Positions 24,815 to 33,216 of a stretch of 64,000 bases of DNA are shown here, one piece after another. The notes below the pieces were generated by a model that was not told the origin of the DNA, searched no databases, and was given only the letters and a program-made list of their open reading frames with translations. Within the stretch, counting starts at the first letter, position 1; the number at the start of each line of letters is the position of its first letter. The DNA is from Lysobacterales bacterium (lineage in GTDB: Bacteria; Pseudomonadota; Gammaproteobacteria; Xanthomonadales; SZUA-38): assembly GCA_030065125.1 (NCBI GenBank), contig JASJDM010000001.1, forward strand, positions 208,365-272,364, in the 5' to 3' direction. The position numbers and the translations under genes were made by a program.

Positions 24815-25975
24815 ATGACCACCCGACGACGATTTATCCAGCTCACCTCCGCCAGCATGCTCGGGTTGGGACTGCACGGACTCAGCGCCGCTGACAGCCA
24901 TGCCGGCAAAAGCGGCGGTTTGAACATCCTCATCCTGGGCGGCACCGGGTTCATCGGCCCCCATATGGTGAGACGGGCCCGGGAACGGGGTCACACCGTC
25001 ACCCTGTTCAACCGCGGGCGCACCAATACCGACCTGTTCCCGGATGTCGAAACCCTGGTCGGGGACCGGGACAGCCAGCTGCAGGCCCTGGAGGGCCGTA
25101 AGTGGGATGCGGTCATCGACAACTCAGGCTACGTGCCCCGCCACGTGCGCGAGTCCGCTGGCCTGCTGAGCGAGGCCGCCAGACAGTACCTGTTTATTTC
25201 CTCGATTTCCGCCTACGGCAACTTCGAACAGCCAGGTATCGACGAGGACTACGTGCTGGGGACCATGGAAGACGAATCCGTGGAGCAGGTCACCGGTGCC
25301 ACCTACGGCCCCATGAAAGCCCTGTGCGAAAAAGCCGCCGAGGAAGCGTTTCCGGGCCGCGCCACCATCGTGCGCCCGGGCTACATTGTTGGCCCCCGGG
25401 ACAGCACCGACCGCTGGACCTATTGGCCGCTGCGCGTCGCCCGGGGCGGCACCGTGGTGGTGCCCGGGACGCCGGACGATCCGGTGCAGTTCATTGACGC
25501 CCGGGACCTGGCCGCTTTCACCATCCACGCCCTGGAAAATAACATCACCGGCCGGTTCAACGCGGTAGGCCCCGGCGAGCCCATGACCATGGGTGCCATG
25601 CTGGACGCCATGAAGGAGATCACCGAATCGGACGCCGGCTTTCAATGGGTCCCTGCCGAAACCCTGACCGAGAAAAACGCCTTCTTTCCGATCTGGGCAT
25701 CACCGGAGGGCGACACGACCGGCGTGCACCTGGTCAGCAACAAGGCTGCCGTTGCAGCAGGCATGACCTTCCGACCCCTGGCCGAGACGGTGAAGGACAC
25801 CCTGGCCTGGTGGGACGGGTTGGAAACGGAGAGACAATCGGCCATGCGCTCCGGGCTGCGGGTGCTGGACGGACCGCCCGAGGGCATGCGGCCGGCGCCG
25901 GTCTCGCTGGAACAGCAGATGGAAATGGAAGCCAAGCTGGTGGAGGAACTCTGGAGTTCGCCGGCCGAAGGCTAG
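24815..25975 (+). CDS. Tat-exported NAD-dependent epimerase/dehydratase family protein
   Basis: AAAGGAG lies 7 bases before the ATG at 24815 (a GTG one codon earlier is less well spaced). The N-terminus MTTRRRFIQLTSASMLGLG carries a twin-arginine signal. An SDR fold follows: nucleotide loop LGGTGFIG (41-48), catalytic ATYGPMK (YxxxK) and the PGYIVGPRDSTDR segment, typical of extended SDR/isoflavone-reductase-like proteins. Tat export fits a periplasmic enzyme folded around NAD(P) before transport, which is unusual for this family. The substrate is unknown; the C-terminal 40 residues are Met/Glu-rich. Confidence 0.9.
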   Translation: MTTRRRFIQLTSASMLGLGLHGLSAADSHAGKSGGLNILILGGTGFIGPHMVRRARERGHTVTLFNRGRTNTDLFPDVETLVGDRDSQLQALEGRKWDAVIDNSGYVPRHVRESAGLLSEAARQYLFISSISAYGNFEQPGIDEDYVLGTMEDESVEQVTGATYGPMKALCEKAAEEAFPGRATIVRPGYIVGPRDSTDRWTYWPLRVARGGTVVVPGTPDDPVQFIDARDLAAFTIHALENNITGRFNAVGPGEPMTMGAMLDAMKEITESDAGFQWVPAETLTEKNAFFPIWASPEGDTTGVHLVSNKAAVAAGMTFRPLAETVKDTLAWWDGLETERQSAMRSGLRVLDGPPEGMRPAPVSLEQQMEMEAKLVEELWSSPAEG

Positions 25976-26008
25976 CTGTGATCTGTCGAGAACAGGCCCA
26001 GCGGGCAA

Positions 26009-27199
26009 TCAGGACGCCTGGGCCGCGGTCTCGGCCCCCAGGTAGGTGTGCGCCCGGGTCACCGGCTGGGTATAAACGCAGGCGGTGGTAAGGCCCTGTT
26101 CGGCAATGTAATCCCGCACGGCCCGGGCCACGGTTTCTGCATGGCCGCGTTCCAGCACGATGTGCACAATGCCGCGCTCGGTGGTGAGCCGAACGCCCTG
26201 GCTGGTCTTTTCGCAGGCCTCTTCGATGAACTTGGCCTGGGCCACGTTGGCCCCCGGCGCGCCGGCCCGGGTGACGGTACGCATGATGTCCGGCGTGACC
26301 TTGCGTGCCGCCACGCAGCTCAGGATCACCTGGTCCTCCAGCGCCGTGCGCTGCCGGATCTTGCCGAACAGTTTGAGTCCCGCCGACTTGGCGGCGACAC
26401 CCTCGATGACGCTGCGATCCCGCCAGTTGGTCCCGCCCTGGAGCTGATCGATGGCGGCGACAATCTGCTGCATGCTGGCCTGCTGCCGCACGCTGCCGTA
26501 GGTACTGGCGATGCTGATCAGGCCTTTCTCCACCGGCATTCGGAACAGGAAACCCCGGCCCGGCGTGTCAATGCGTCCGGCGGATACCATGGCCTCCACC
26601 ACCGCGTCTGCGTCGGCGTTGTCCACGATCAGCAGCAGCTCTTCCTTGGTGCGTTTCTTGGTGATGCGCAGCCAGCCCAGCCGGTCCCGCAGCCCGCGGC
26701 CCTCGCAGTAATGGACGATGGGGCCATGGCCGCCGGCCTGCATGGCGGCCCGCGCCACCACGTCGCTCTGCTCCGGCTGAACGATGCAGAATATGGCGGT
26801 GAGGTTTTCCTTCAGGGTGTGGGAGGCGTCGCGACGATCGGTCTGTTCCCGGCCACCGCTCCACAGCTGCAAATCCGAACTGTGAAAAAACTCTTCGCAG
26901 GGCACTGAAAATACGGCGCCGGCACCAGCCATATGCAGCCGGCCGCTGTCTACCACCTCCTCCATGATGTGGTCCACCTCCCAGTCCGGCACGTAGAACT
27001 GAAGAATGCTTTTCTCCGGGCTGACCAGGGGCAGGATGGACTGATACCAGCGGTCCTTGGCCAGGGTGCCCCGGGCCTGCATCAGCAGCACGCTGGGATC
27101 GCCCTCGTTGAAAACCCGGTTGATAACGCGGCCGCTGCTGCGCCGGGGCAGCACGGCGGTGACGATGGACACCGCGTGATTTTCGATCATCTCGCTCAT
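26009..27199 (-). CDS. Protein with three PII-like modules, partner of the DUF1538 permease
   Basis: 396 residues with no membrane span. Three segments look like PII (GlnB-type ferredoxin-like) folds: about 8-105 (SIVTAVLPRRSSGRVINRVF to GAVFSVPCEEFF), about 130-225 (AIFCIVQPEQSDVVARAAM, then VHYCEGRGLRDR, VDAGRIDTPGRGFLF-like end) and about 285-385 (DQVILSCVAARKVTPDIMRT to ACVYTQPVTRAHTYLG). Only the middle one has the full sequence G-R-G and GRGFLF ending typical of PII-like proteins. It starts inside the permease stop codon (ATGA overlap), so it is coupled to it and probably gates it in response to a nucleotide or ion. Assignment of modules 1 and 3 is weaker. Confidence 0.8.
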   Translation of the reverse strand: MSEMIENHAVSIVTAVLPRRSSGRVINRVFNEGDPSVLLMQARGTLAKDRWYQSILPLVSPEKSILQFYVPDWEVDHIMEEVVDSGRLHMAGAGAVFSVPCEEFFHSSDLQLWSGGREQTDRRDASHTLKENLTAIFCIVQPEQSDVVARAAMQAGGHGPIVHYCEGRGLRDRLGWLRITKKRTKEELLLIVDNADADAVVEAMVSAGRIDTPGRGFLFRMPVEKGLISIASTYGSVRQQASMQQIVAAIDQLQGGTNWRDRSVIEGVAAKSAGLKLFGKIRQRTALEDQVILSCVAARKVTPDIMRTVTRAGAPGANVAQAKFIEEACEKTSQGVRLTTERGIVHIVLERGHAETVARAVRDYIAEQGLTTACVYTQPVTRAHTYLGAETAAQAS

Positions 27200-29055
27200 G
27201 ACGCGGCCTCCGCTTCCATTTCTTCCCGGGCCTGGCGCCGGGCCACCAGCCGGCCGATGAACAGCACCGTGATAATGGGCCCGACCGAGGCCAGGGCAAG
27301 GATGCCGAATCCGTCAATTACGCCGGGCACGTTGCTGCCAATGCCCAGGCCCATGGCCAGCACCAGCGGTACCGTAATGGGTCCGGTGGTCACACCGGCG
27401 CTGTCCCAGCCAAAGTTGACGAACTCCTCGGACGAGATCCAGGTCAGGAACAGCAGCGCCAGGTAAGGCGGCACCAGCAGGTAGGCCAGGGGAATGTTGT
27501 AAGCCATCTTCAGGACGCCGGTGGCGATGCCCATGCCGACGCCGAACGCCACGGACTGCATCAGCAGCTTTTTCTTGAACGCCCCCACCGTGATCTTCTC
27601 CACGGTGTTTCCCAGGGCGTTCAGCGCGGGTTCGGCCAGGGTGGCGCCGTATCCCAGGAAGAAAGCGAACACCGCCGCGATGATCTTGCCGGTATTGCTG
27701 GATTCGAACAGCGGCTGCTCGACGCCCTGCATGCCCCAGGGCGTAATGGCGGCAAAGGTCCCCGGTACGTTGCTGCCCAGCTGGCTGCCCAGGGGCGTCA
27801 GGCCCAGGGCGATACCAATGACAAACAGGCACATTCCGCCCAGGGCGAAACCCAGGCCGATGGTGATCTCATCCAGGCTGCGGATCTTTTCACGCAGGAT
27901 GAACCGCAGGGTCAGAAACAGGAACAGGCACAGGGGCACAATGGCCCGGGCCGCTTCGATGGCCGCCTGGCGGAAGGTGTCAACAATGGACTTCTGCTGA
28001 TCCCACTGCTGGTCGCCCACCATGACCGGCCTTTCGTCCGGGATCTTCTGCAACACCACGGTGGGATCGGTCAGCACGATTTCACCGTCCTTCAGCACCG
28101 GGTCACCCCCCTGGAACACGATGGCGTAATCTTCGTCCGCCCGGGGGTCGGCCAGGAATTCCTGGAACTCTTCCTGGGTGATGCTGGCGGTGTTATCCCC
28201 CGCTGCATCGCCCTGGGGACCGGATTGCGCATCAGCGACCGCTGCTGATCCCTGGTAGTTGGGCTGGCCGTAGTAGTCGTCCGCGCCGTAGTGATACAGG
28301 CCCAGCAGCAGCACCGCCAGAATGGGGAACAGGGAGGCCAGGGTGACGATGCCAAAGCCGGCGTTCTTGGATTCGCCACTGCCGACGATCCGGCAGACCC
28401 CGACGCCCAGGGCCAGCACCAGGGGCACCGTCACCGGTCCCGTGGTGACCGCGCCGCAGTCCCAGGCCAGAGCCAGGATCGGATTGGTCACCGGGTCGAA
28501 GTGCATGAACAGGGTCAGGCCACTGAGAATCAACACCCCGGGAATGATCAGCAGCTTCAGCGACCAGCCGTAGAAAAACCGCAGCACGCCCAGCGCCACG
28601 GCGCAGCCAACGCCAACCCCGACCGAGGCCACCAGCTGGCCGGAAAAATCATTCAGCAGGCTGTACAGCAGCGGCGCCTGGTCCGGCCGCACTCCGGCGC
28701 CGGCGGCCCGCAGCACGGAAATCGCAGGTTCGGCGAAGGTGGCGCCCACGCCCAGGATAAAGGCAAAGGTCAGGATGATGGGCAGCGAGGAATTGCGCGG
28801 CAGTACCGCGCCGATGATCTCACCCAGCGGCATCAGGCCCAGCCGCAGACCTTCCATGAAAAACATCAGCCCTACGGCCACCACCAGCAGGCCGATCCCG
28901 ATCATGCCGGCGTAGACGATGGGCAAGCCCAGCACCAGGATCTGGAACGCGATCAGGTACACCACAATGAACCAGATGCTCTTGACCTGTTCCAGGAAAT
29001 TTTCAGCGAAATAGGGAAACAGAATCCGAGCGGTATCGGCAATGCTGAGCTTCAT
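27196..29055 (-). CDS. DUF1538 family permease with duplicated core
   Basis: 619 residues, about 14 membrane segments arranged as two DUF1538 units (about 1-260 and 365-605) separated by a soluble acidic insert (about 262-360). The internal duplication is visible as WDCGAVTTGPVTVPLVLALG in the first half and WDSAGVTTGPITVPLVLAMG in the second; GVGATFAEPA and GYGATLAEPA are a second matched pair. The family is predicted to transport an unknown solute and is often found with a PII-like protein, as here. GGGGGATT lies upstream of the ATG. 124 bp separate it from the EMC3-like gene above. Confidence 0.9.
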   Translation of the reverse strand: MKLSIADTARILFPYFAENFLEQVKSIWFIVVYLIAFQILVLGLPIVYAGMIGIGLLVVAVGLMFFMEGLRLGLMPLGEIIGAVLPRNSSLPIILTFAFILGVGATFAEPAISVLRAAGAGVRPDQAPLLYSLLNDFSGQLVASVGVGVGCAVALGVLRFFYGWSLKLLIIPGVLILSGLTLFMHFDPVTNPILALAWDCGAVTTGPVTVPLVLALGVGVCRIVGSGESKNAGFGIVTLASLFPILAVLLLGLYHYGADDYYGQPNYQGSAAVADAQSGPQGDAAGDNTASITQEEFQEFLADPRADEDYAIVFQGGDPVLKDGEIVLTDPTVVLQKIPDERPVMVGDQQWDQQKSIVDTFRQAAIEAARAIVPLCLFLFLTLRFILREKIRSLDEITIGLGFALGGMCLFVIGIALGLTPLGSQLGSNVPGTFAAITPWGMQGVEQPLFESSNTGKIIAAVFAFFLGYGATLAEPALNALGNTVEKITVGAFKKKLLMQSVAFGVGMGIATGVLKMAYNIPLAYLLVPPYLALLFLTWISSEEFVNFGWDSAGVTTGPITVPLVLAMGLGIGSNVPGVIDGFGILALASVGPIITVLFIGRLVARRQAREEMEAEAAS

Positions 29056-29178
29056 GCAGATTCAATCCCCCTGTTGCCTGAACGGTTGACCAAGACGACG
29101 CCCAGGTCGGCCAGACCGGTCCCCAGGCTTATGCCACAAATCGGCGCCGGCGGCAAAAACTTTAGCGTTTTTGGGGGG

Positions 29179-29922
29179 TTAGTGCACCCGGCGCAGAAAC
29201 TTGTAGCCCAGCGCGGTCACCACCAGCACCAGGAAGTAGGTCAGTGGCCAGGTACGGGTCCAGGTGGGGCCGACGGTGTGCAGCTGACGGGATTCCAGGC
29301 CGATTTCCACCAGCTCCAGCGGCGAACCTGCCGGCAGATAACCGCCGGGATTGGCGATGAGCCAGTTCCACCACTGCCGCGCATGCAGCACCGGCGTGGG
29401 GTGCTGCCCATCCAGGTTAAACAGGGGTTTTGCGTCAGCCGCAACCTCCAGGCTTTTCGCCGGCCACGGCGCCCGGTAGCTGCCCGGGTCCGCCGCAGGC
29501 TCCAACGCTTCGGGCAGGACTTCCGCCGGCGTCAGGCGCAGCTCCACGGGGGCACCGGCCTCGGGCGCCATGTAGCCGTAATGGTTGGAGATCCATGCCA
29601 TGACAAAAATCACCGGAATCCCGGCCCACAGGGCTGGGCCCAGGGCCAGGCGCAGATGCCGCAGGGAAAGTCCCAGACTGCGCCTGATCAGCGGCCACAT
29701 CTCGTTGAATTCACCGTCGAAGCTGTTGATGGCCGCCTGGGATTGTTTGATCTCTCCCTTCAATTCCGCCAGGGCGTCCTGCCGCGACAGAAGCGCATAC
29801 AGCCACATGGACAACACGCCGGAGACGGCGCCCCACAGGGCCACGCGCAGCAGAGCCGGCAGGAATGCCAGCAGCTGATCGATCCAGGAAAACAGGGGTG
29901 CCGGCAGGTCGAACAGACCCAT
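29179..29922 (-). CDS. Three-span membrane protein, EMC3/DUF106-like (Oxa1 superfamily candidate)
   Basis: 247 residues. Span 1 at about 20-43 (LPALLRVALWGAVSGVLSMWLYALL) runs into a charged cytoplasmic helix (SRQDALAELKGEIKQSQAAI) and an amphipathic stretch rich in Leu, then span 2 (LGPALWAGIPVIFVMAWI). After a periplasmic-looking, Pro-rich region with a Trp pair comes span 3 (YFLVLVVTALGYKFL). The TM, coiled hairpin, TM layout is that of DUF106/EMC3-type members of the Oxa1/YidC superfamily; this is a fold-level guess, not a firm hit. It is 8 bp after the YIGPGAG gene and ends the AlkP/sulfotransferase series, followed by a weak AAAAAC/GTTTTT stem. Confidence 0.7.
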   Translation of the reverse strand: MGLFDLPAPLFSWIDQLLAFLPALLRVALWGAVSGVLSMWLYALLSRQDALAELKGEIKQSQAAINSFDGEFNEMWPLIRRSLGLSLRHLRLALGPALWAGIPVIFVMAWISNHYGYMAPEAGAPVELRLTPAEVLPEALEPAADPGSYRAPWPAKSLEVAADAKPLFNLDGQHPTPVLHARQWWNWLIANPGGYLPAGSPLELVEIGLESRQLHTVGPTWTRTWPLTYFLVLVVTALGYKFLRRVH

Positions 29923-29930
29923 GGCGGCGG

Positions 29931-30170
29931 TCAGGCGTTGCTGTCTTCTGAGATTTCAGGCCCTTCCGCCTGGGCAGCGCGCTGCTTGCGGCGCTTCAGC
30001 ATGCGGCGCACCGGCCAGAACAGGATCGCGCCGATAGCCACGACGATGGTGGCCAGCAGTCCCAGCAGGGAGCCGATCACGCTGATGCCGGCGCCGGGGC
30101 CGATGTAAGCCGCGGCAGGGGCCGCAACCGTGGCCAGGCAGAGCAGTACGGCCAGTCGAAACATTTTCAT
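29931..30170 (-). CDS. YIGPGAG-motif small membrane protein
   Basis: 79 residues from the ATG at 30170 (an upstream in-frame start at 30209 would add 13 residues before the signal sequence). A cleavable signal MKMFRLAVLLCLATVAAPAAA leads directly to AYIGPGAGISVIGSLLG, then one membrane helix (LLATIVVAIGAILFWPV) and a basic tail RRMLKRRKQR. The mature protein would expose YIGPGAG at its N-terminus on the periplasmic side. I recall similar mini-proteins beside AlkP-superfamily enzymes in other bacteria, but cannot verify this. It belongs to the minus-strand series running from 36245 down to 29179. Confidence 0.75.
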   Translation of the reverse strand: MKMFRLAVLLCLATVAAPAAAYIGPGAGISVIGSLLGLLATIVVAIGAILFWPVRRMLKRRKQRAAQAEGPEISEDSNA

Positions 30171-30237
30171 AGAAGTGACAGTAACGTTACTAAACCACCA
30201 TTTTAGCATTAACGACGGTTGGAAGGCGGAATTCCCC

Positions 30238-31983
30238 CTACTGGTCGCCAGCGTCTTCCGGGCGAACGATCAGCCTCACCGGCTGGTTCCCCGGCTCCAC
30301 GGTTTGCCGCCAGTCGTTCGAGCTCCAGGAATTCGGAGAATCCCGCAGACGCAGAGTGTGCGGCACGTTGGCGATACCGTAGAACGCGAACCAGCCGTCC
30401 TCATCGGTGGTGGTGGTGCGAATTGACAGGCTGCCGGCAAAGCCCTCTTCAACGCCAACGGACCTCCGAAACCGCAGAGTCCCGGGCATCATATGTTCGG
30501 TTCCCTCCGGGTAGGTCCAAGTCAGGCTCACAGTTTTTGCCGGGAGCGGGCGGCTATCGGGACCCAGCAAGTGACCGGAGATTGCGGCGTCACCAACGTC
30601 AGCGAACAGGGTCAACTGTTTGACCTCGCCTGGTTGCATGTGAATGCCAAACATCTCCAGTTGAACCCGGGAATAGGAGCGAAACCGCAGGTGTCCTTCG
30701 GGCACATCCTCAATGAAAAAGGTCCCGGCAGAATCCGTGCGAACCGTGGCGATGGAGGCAAAATTCTCGTACACCAATTCCATGGGAAAATCGGCCAAAA
30801 TATGTCGATCCGCCGTGAGGACCCGGGCATGAATGGTGCCGTGCTGAGCATCCTCCAGGTGGACTGTGAGAGAAACACCCTCCGCGCCGACAAAAACCTC
30901 TGGAACTGTTTTCGGGCGCAGATTGGAGGCCGGCTGATCAGGACTGGGCTGGGCGGCGACCTCGATGTCGTAGTGGTTCTCCGCCTGGACCTCGCCCTGG
31001 AAAATGCCGTTGAGGTCCGTGTGGCCGCCGCTGTTCCCGCCGCTGCCTGTCGGAGCAACGTTAACGCGCGCCCGCACGGGGCGCCCACGAAGATCAAGCA
31101 CTTGAACACTGACCGGCGCCCGCTGTAACTGATTTGCTGTGGGATCGAGTACAACATCCCTGCGATAGATCCCTTCGGTATCATGCTCACTCTGAAAGAT
31201 CTCCACATGCTCCAGGACACTTGTGGAAACGCCGGTAGCTTCGTTGAGACTTCGGTACCAGAAGAACACGTGATAGGGGTCATCGTTCGGCGTCACCCTG
31301 AACATCAGTTGGTAGTGACCGTCTTCGTCGGTTTCCCCCCAGGCTTTCTCGGCAGGGCTCGGCCGACTGACGCGGACGCCGGCCAGCCCGACACCGTCGG
31401 GATCACGTACCGTACCCGCCAGGGTGAGCTGCTGGCGTCCCCGGGGGTGCAACAACAGGATGACTTCATTCTCGAAGTCCGAGGTGGCGAAACTGGCTTC
31501 CCGCCACGCTTCGCTTTCTCTCACATAGAACCAGTGGCGTTGTGCCGGAAGTTCAACCTGGAACAGCCCCGCTTCGTCGGTCTGCACCGTGAGCACAGCG
31601 CCGTCTCCTGCCAGGTTCGAATCTCCGATCTCAACGGTCACGTTTCCAAGGGGCGCCCCGCTCCCCGACAGGGTACGGCCAAAAAAACGGACTGAGTCCA
31701 GATCATCCCGGGGGTTCTTCTCCTCTGCAATCCGGTCCGACAAAACCGCCACCGGGCCGGGTCCAGCCCGAGGATTGCTGGCAACAGGGGCAGGTGGATT
31801 CAGCGATTCTGATAGCGTCTCGCCAGGGGTCGTGATGGAATGATCGACACCGGCAATGGGGGGCTGGTCCGTCTGAACAGATTCCTTTCCGCCCTTGTCA
31901 GCCGTTTCAAACAGAATCAGCGCGCTGACGGCCAGCACTGCGACCAGTATCGACCCAATTTTGCTGGCGGCAGATCGGCCCAT
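30238..31983 (-). CDS. Membrane-anchored protein with repeated carboxypeptidase-regulatory-like domains
   Basis: 581 residues. Span at about 8-26 (IGSILVAVLAVSALILFE), Pro-rich linker to about 100, then four or five beta-sandwich units of the CarboxypepD_reg type: about 100-180 (FGRTLSGSGAPLGNVTVEIG), 188-280 (LAGTVRDPDGVGLAGVRVSRP with TDEDGHYQL), 295-370 (VQVLDLRGRPVRARVNVAP with TDLNGIFQGE), 395-470 (TDSAGTFFIEDVPEG) and 475-575 (ISGHLLGPDSRPLPAKTVSL with TDEDGWFAFYGI). No enzyme domain is seen, so it probably acts as a periplasmic scaffold. It starts 21 bp after the preceding gene, in the same operon as the AlkP protein and sulfotransferase. Confidence 0.82.
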   Translation of the reverse strand: MGRSAASKIGSILVAVLAVSALILFETADKGGKESVQTDQPPIAGVDHSITTPGETLSESLNPPAPVASNPRAGPGPVAVLSDRIAEEKNPRDDLDSVRFFGRTLSGSGAPLGNVTVEIGDSNLAGDGAVLTVQTDEAGLFQVELPAQRHWFYVRESEAWREASFATSDFENEVILLLHPRGRQQLTLAGTVRDPDGVGLAGVRVSRPSPAEKAWGETDEDGHYQLMFRVTPNDDPYHVFFWYRSLNEATGVSTSVLEHVEIFQSEHDTEGIYRRDVVLDPTANQLQRAPVSVQVLDLRGRPVRARVNVAPTGSGGNSGGHTDLNGIFQGEVQAENHYDIEVAAQPSPDQPASNLRPKTVPEVFVGAEGVSLTVHLEDAQHGTIHARVLTADRHILADFPMELVYENFASIATVRTDSAGTFFIEDVPEGHLRFRSYSRVQLEMFGIHMQPGEVKQLTLFADVGDAAISGHLLGPDSRPLPAKTVSLTWTYPEGTEHMMPGTLRFRRSVGVEEGFAGSLSIRTTTTDEDGWFAFYGIANVPHTLRLRDSPNSWSSNDWRQTVEPGNQPVRLIVRPEDAGDQ

Positions 31984-32004
31984 GAACCGGCGGTTACCGT
32001 GCTC

Positions 32005-33216
32005 TCATTGCTGACCCACTCCGTGAAACAGCCTGAGGTAATTGCCCCAGCCATCCGGGCCGTCCGGGACCAGTGTTTCAGCCTGGTCCAGATACCAGCG
32101 CCGCGCGACGGACAGGCAGGCTTGCACCCGCTCGGACCGGATCGGAAACTCCACTGATGGCGTCCCGGCCGGCTGTTCCGGTGGTCCAGGGCGGCAGATA
32201 TGCTCCGCCAGTTGTGCCTCGATGTGATAGCCACGAAATGAGGGTGACTGCAGCAAAGACTGCCGCCTTGCCTCCACCGTGAACTGAGCAGCCTGCTCGC
32301 GCAGCTGCGAGACGCGCTCCGCGGAATTCGCTATGAGGTCGAACTCCCACATCTCCCGTGAGTAGTCGTGGGTTGCCAGGAATTCCTGGTAAGCGTCGTC
32401 GGGCACCATGCCGTCCAGCACCGCCTCCAGCGCCCTGGCCTGGTCTTCCTTGCGCTGCCGTTCGGCCAGGACGGCCTCTGGATTCAGGTCTAGCACCCCA
32501 CGCTCCACCAGATAGGCCTCACGGGACTCCAGCGAGTCGTCCAGCGAATACTCTTCCGCCAGGTGCGCGATCAGGCTGGCTTCGATGACCTGAGCGAAGC
32601 TTTGCGCGCAATGGGATGGACCGAGAGCGCCGACACCCACAGCCACGGCGATTCCCGGCTTGCCGTCTGAAGTGACGGGCATGGCCATCAGCGTCTGCTC
32701 CTGGGCTGGAGGCTGGTCACGCCACTGCTGATATTTGTCTGGCCGGGCCGCCCACAGCCCTGCGAAGTCAATCACTCGGTGACGACTGTCCGGCAGGATT
32801 TCTTCTTCCAGAAACCGGCGAACGATCGCCCCGCCCTGATCCGACAGCTTCGCCATCAGCTCACCCCAGCGCGTCTCGTAGTCACCTTGCAGTTGGGCCA
32901 TCAACCCGGTCAGGTGACGGCCGGCTACCTCAGGCCCGGGATCAGTCGCCAACAGGGGCTCGGACTCTCGCCGCAGGAATTCCGCTTCCGTCGGCCGGTT
33001 GATGCAGTCATCGTAGGCAAACCGCCCCAGCAGGGCCGCGTCGCCAAGGGGTAATGACAGGTGGCCCGAACGCAGGCGACTCACCAGTTTGCCGGTGAAG
33101 GCCATGGCGGGAACCTCATCCGGATGAGTCCTGCCGTCGATCACGGTGATGTATGGGGACGTCATGCTTGAGGTCATTATAAGACCCGCCAGCGCCACCC
33201 CCATGGCGATCTTCAT
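32005..33216 (-). CDS. Exported protein of unknown function
   Basis: The ATG at 33216 overlaps the sulfotransferase stop as ATGA and is preferred over a GTG two codons upstream. 403 residues. An N-terminal hydrophobic stretch (MKIAMGVALAGLIMTSSM) looks like a signal peptide or anchor. The remainder is acidic, helix-rich, with charged segments such as LDLNPEAVLAERQRKEDQARALEAVLDG and two Cys (for example HICRPG, QACLSV), and a short hydrophobic block PGIAVAVGVGALGPSHCAQ. I do not recognise a family. Overlap with the sulfotransferase gene implies joint expression. Confidence 0.78.
   Translation of the reverse strand: MKIAMGVALAGLIMTSSMTSPYITVIDGRTHPDEVPAMAFTGKLVSRLRSGHLSLPLGDAALLGRFAYDDCINRPTEAEFLRRESEPLLATDPGPEVAGRHLTGLMAQLQGDYETRWGELMAKLSDQGGAIVRRFLEEEILPDSRHRVIDFAGLWAARPDKYQQWRDQPPAQEQTLMAMPVTSDGKPGIAVAVGVGALGPSHCAQSFAQVIEASLIAHLAEEYSLDDSLESREAYLVERGVLDLNPEAVLAERQRKEDQARALEAVLDGMVPDDAYQEFLATHDYSREMWEFDLIANSAERVSQLREQAAQFTVEARRQSLLQSPSFRGYHIEAQLAEHICRPGPPEQPAGTPSVEFPIRSERVQACLSVARRWYLDQAETLVPDGPDGWGNYLRLFHGVGQQ

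Noticed and set aside
28291..30108. 605-residue open frame on the plus strand
   Set aside because: It lies opposite the DUF1538 permease and EMC3-like gene, is rich in Gln, Gly, His and Arg without domains, and has no ribosome binding site. It is a product of GC-rich codon bias.
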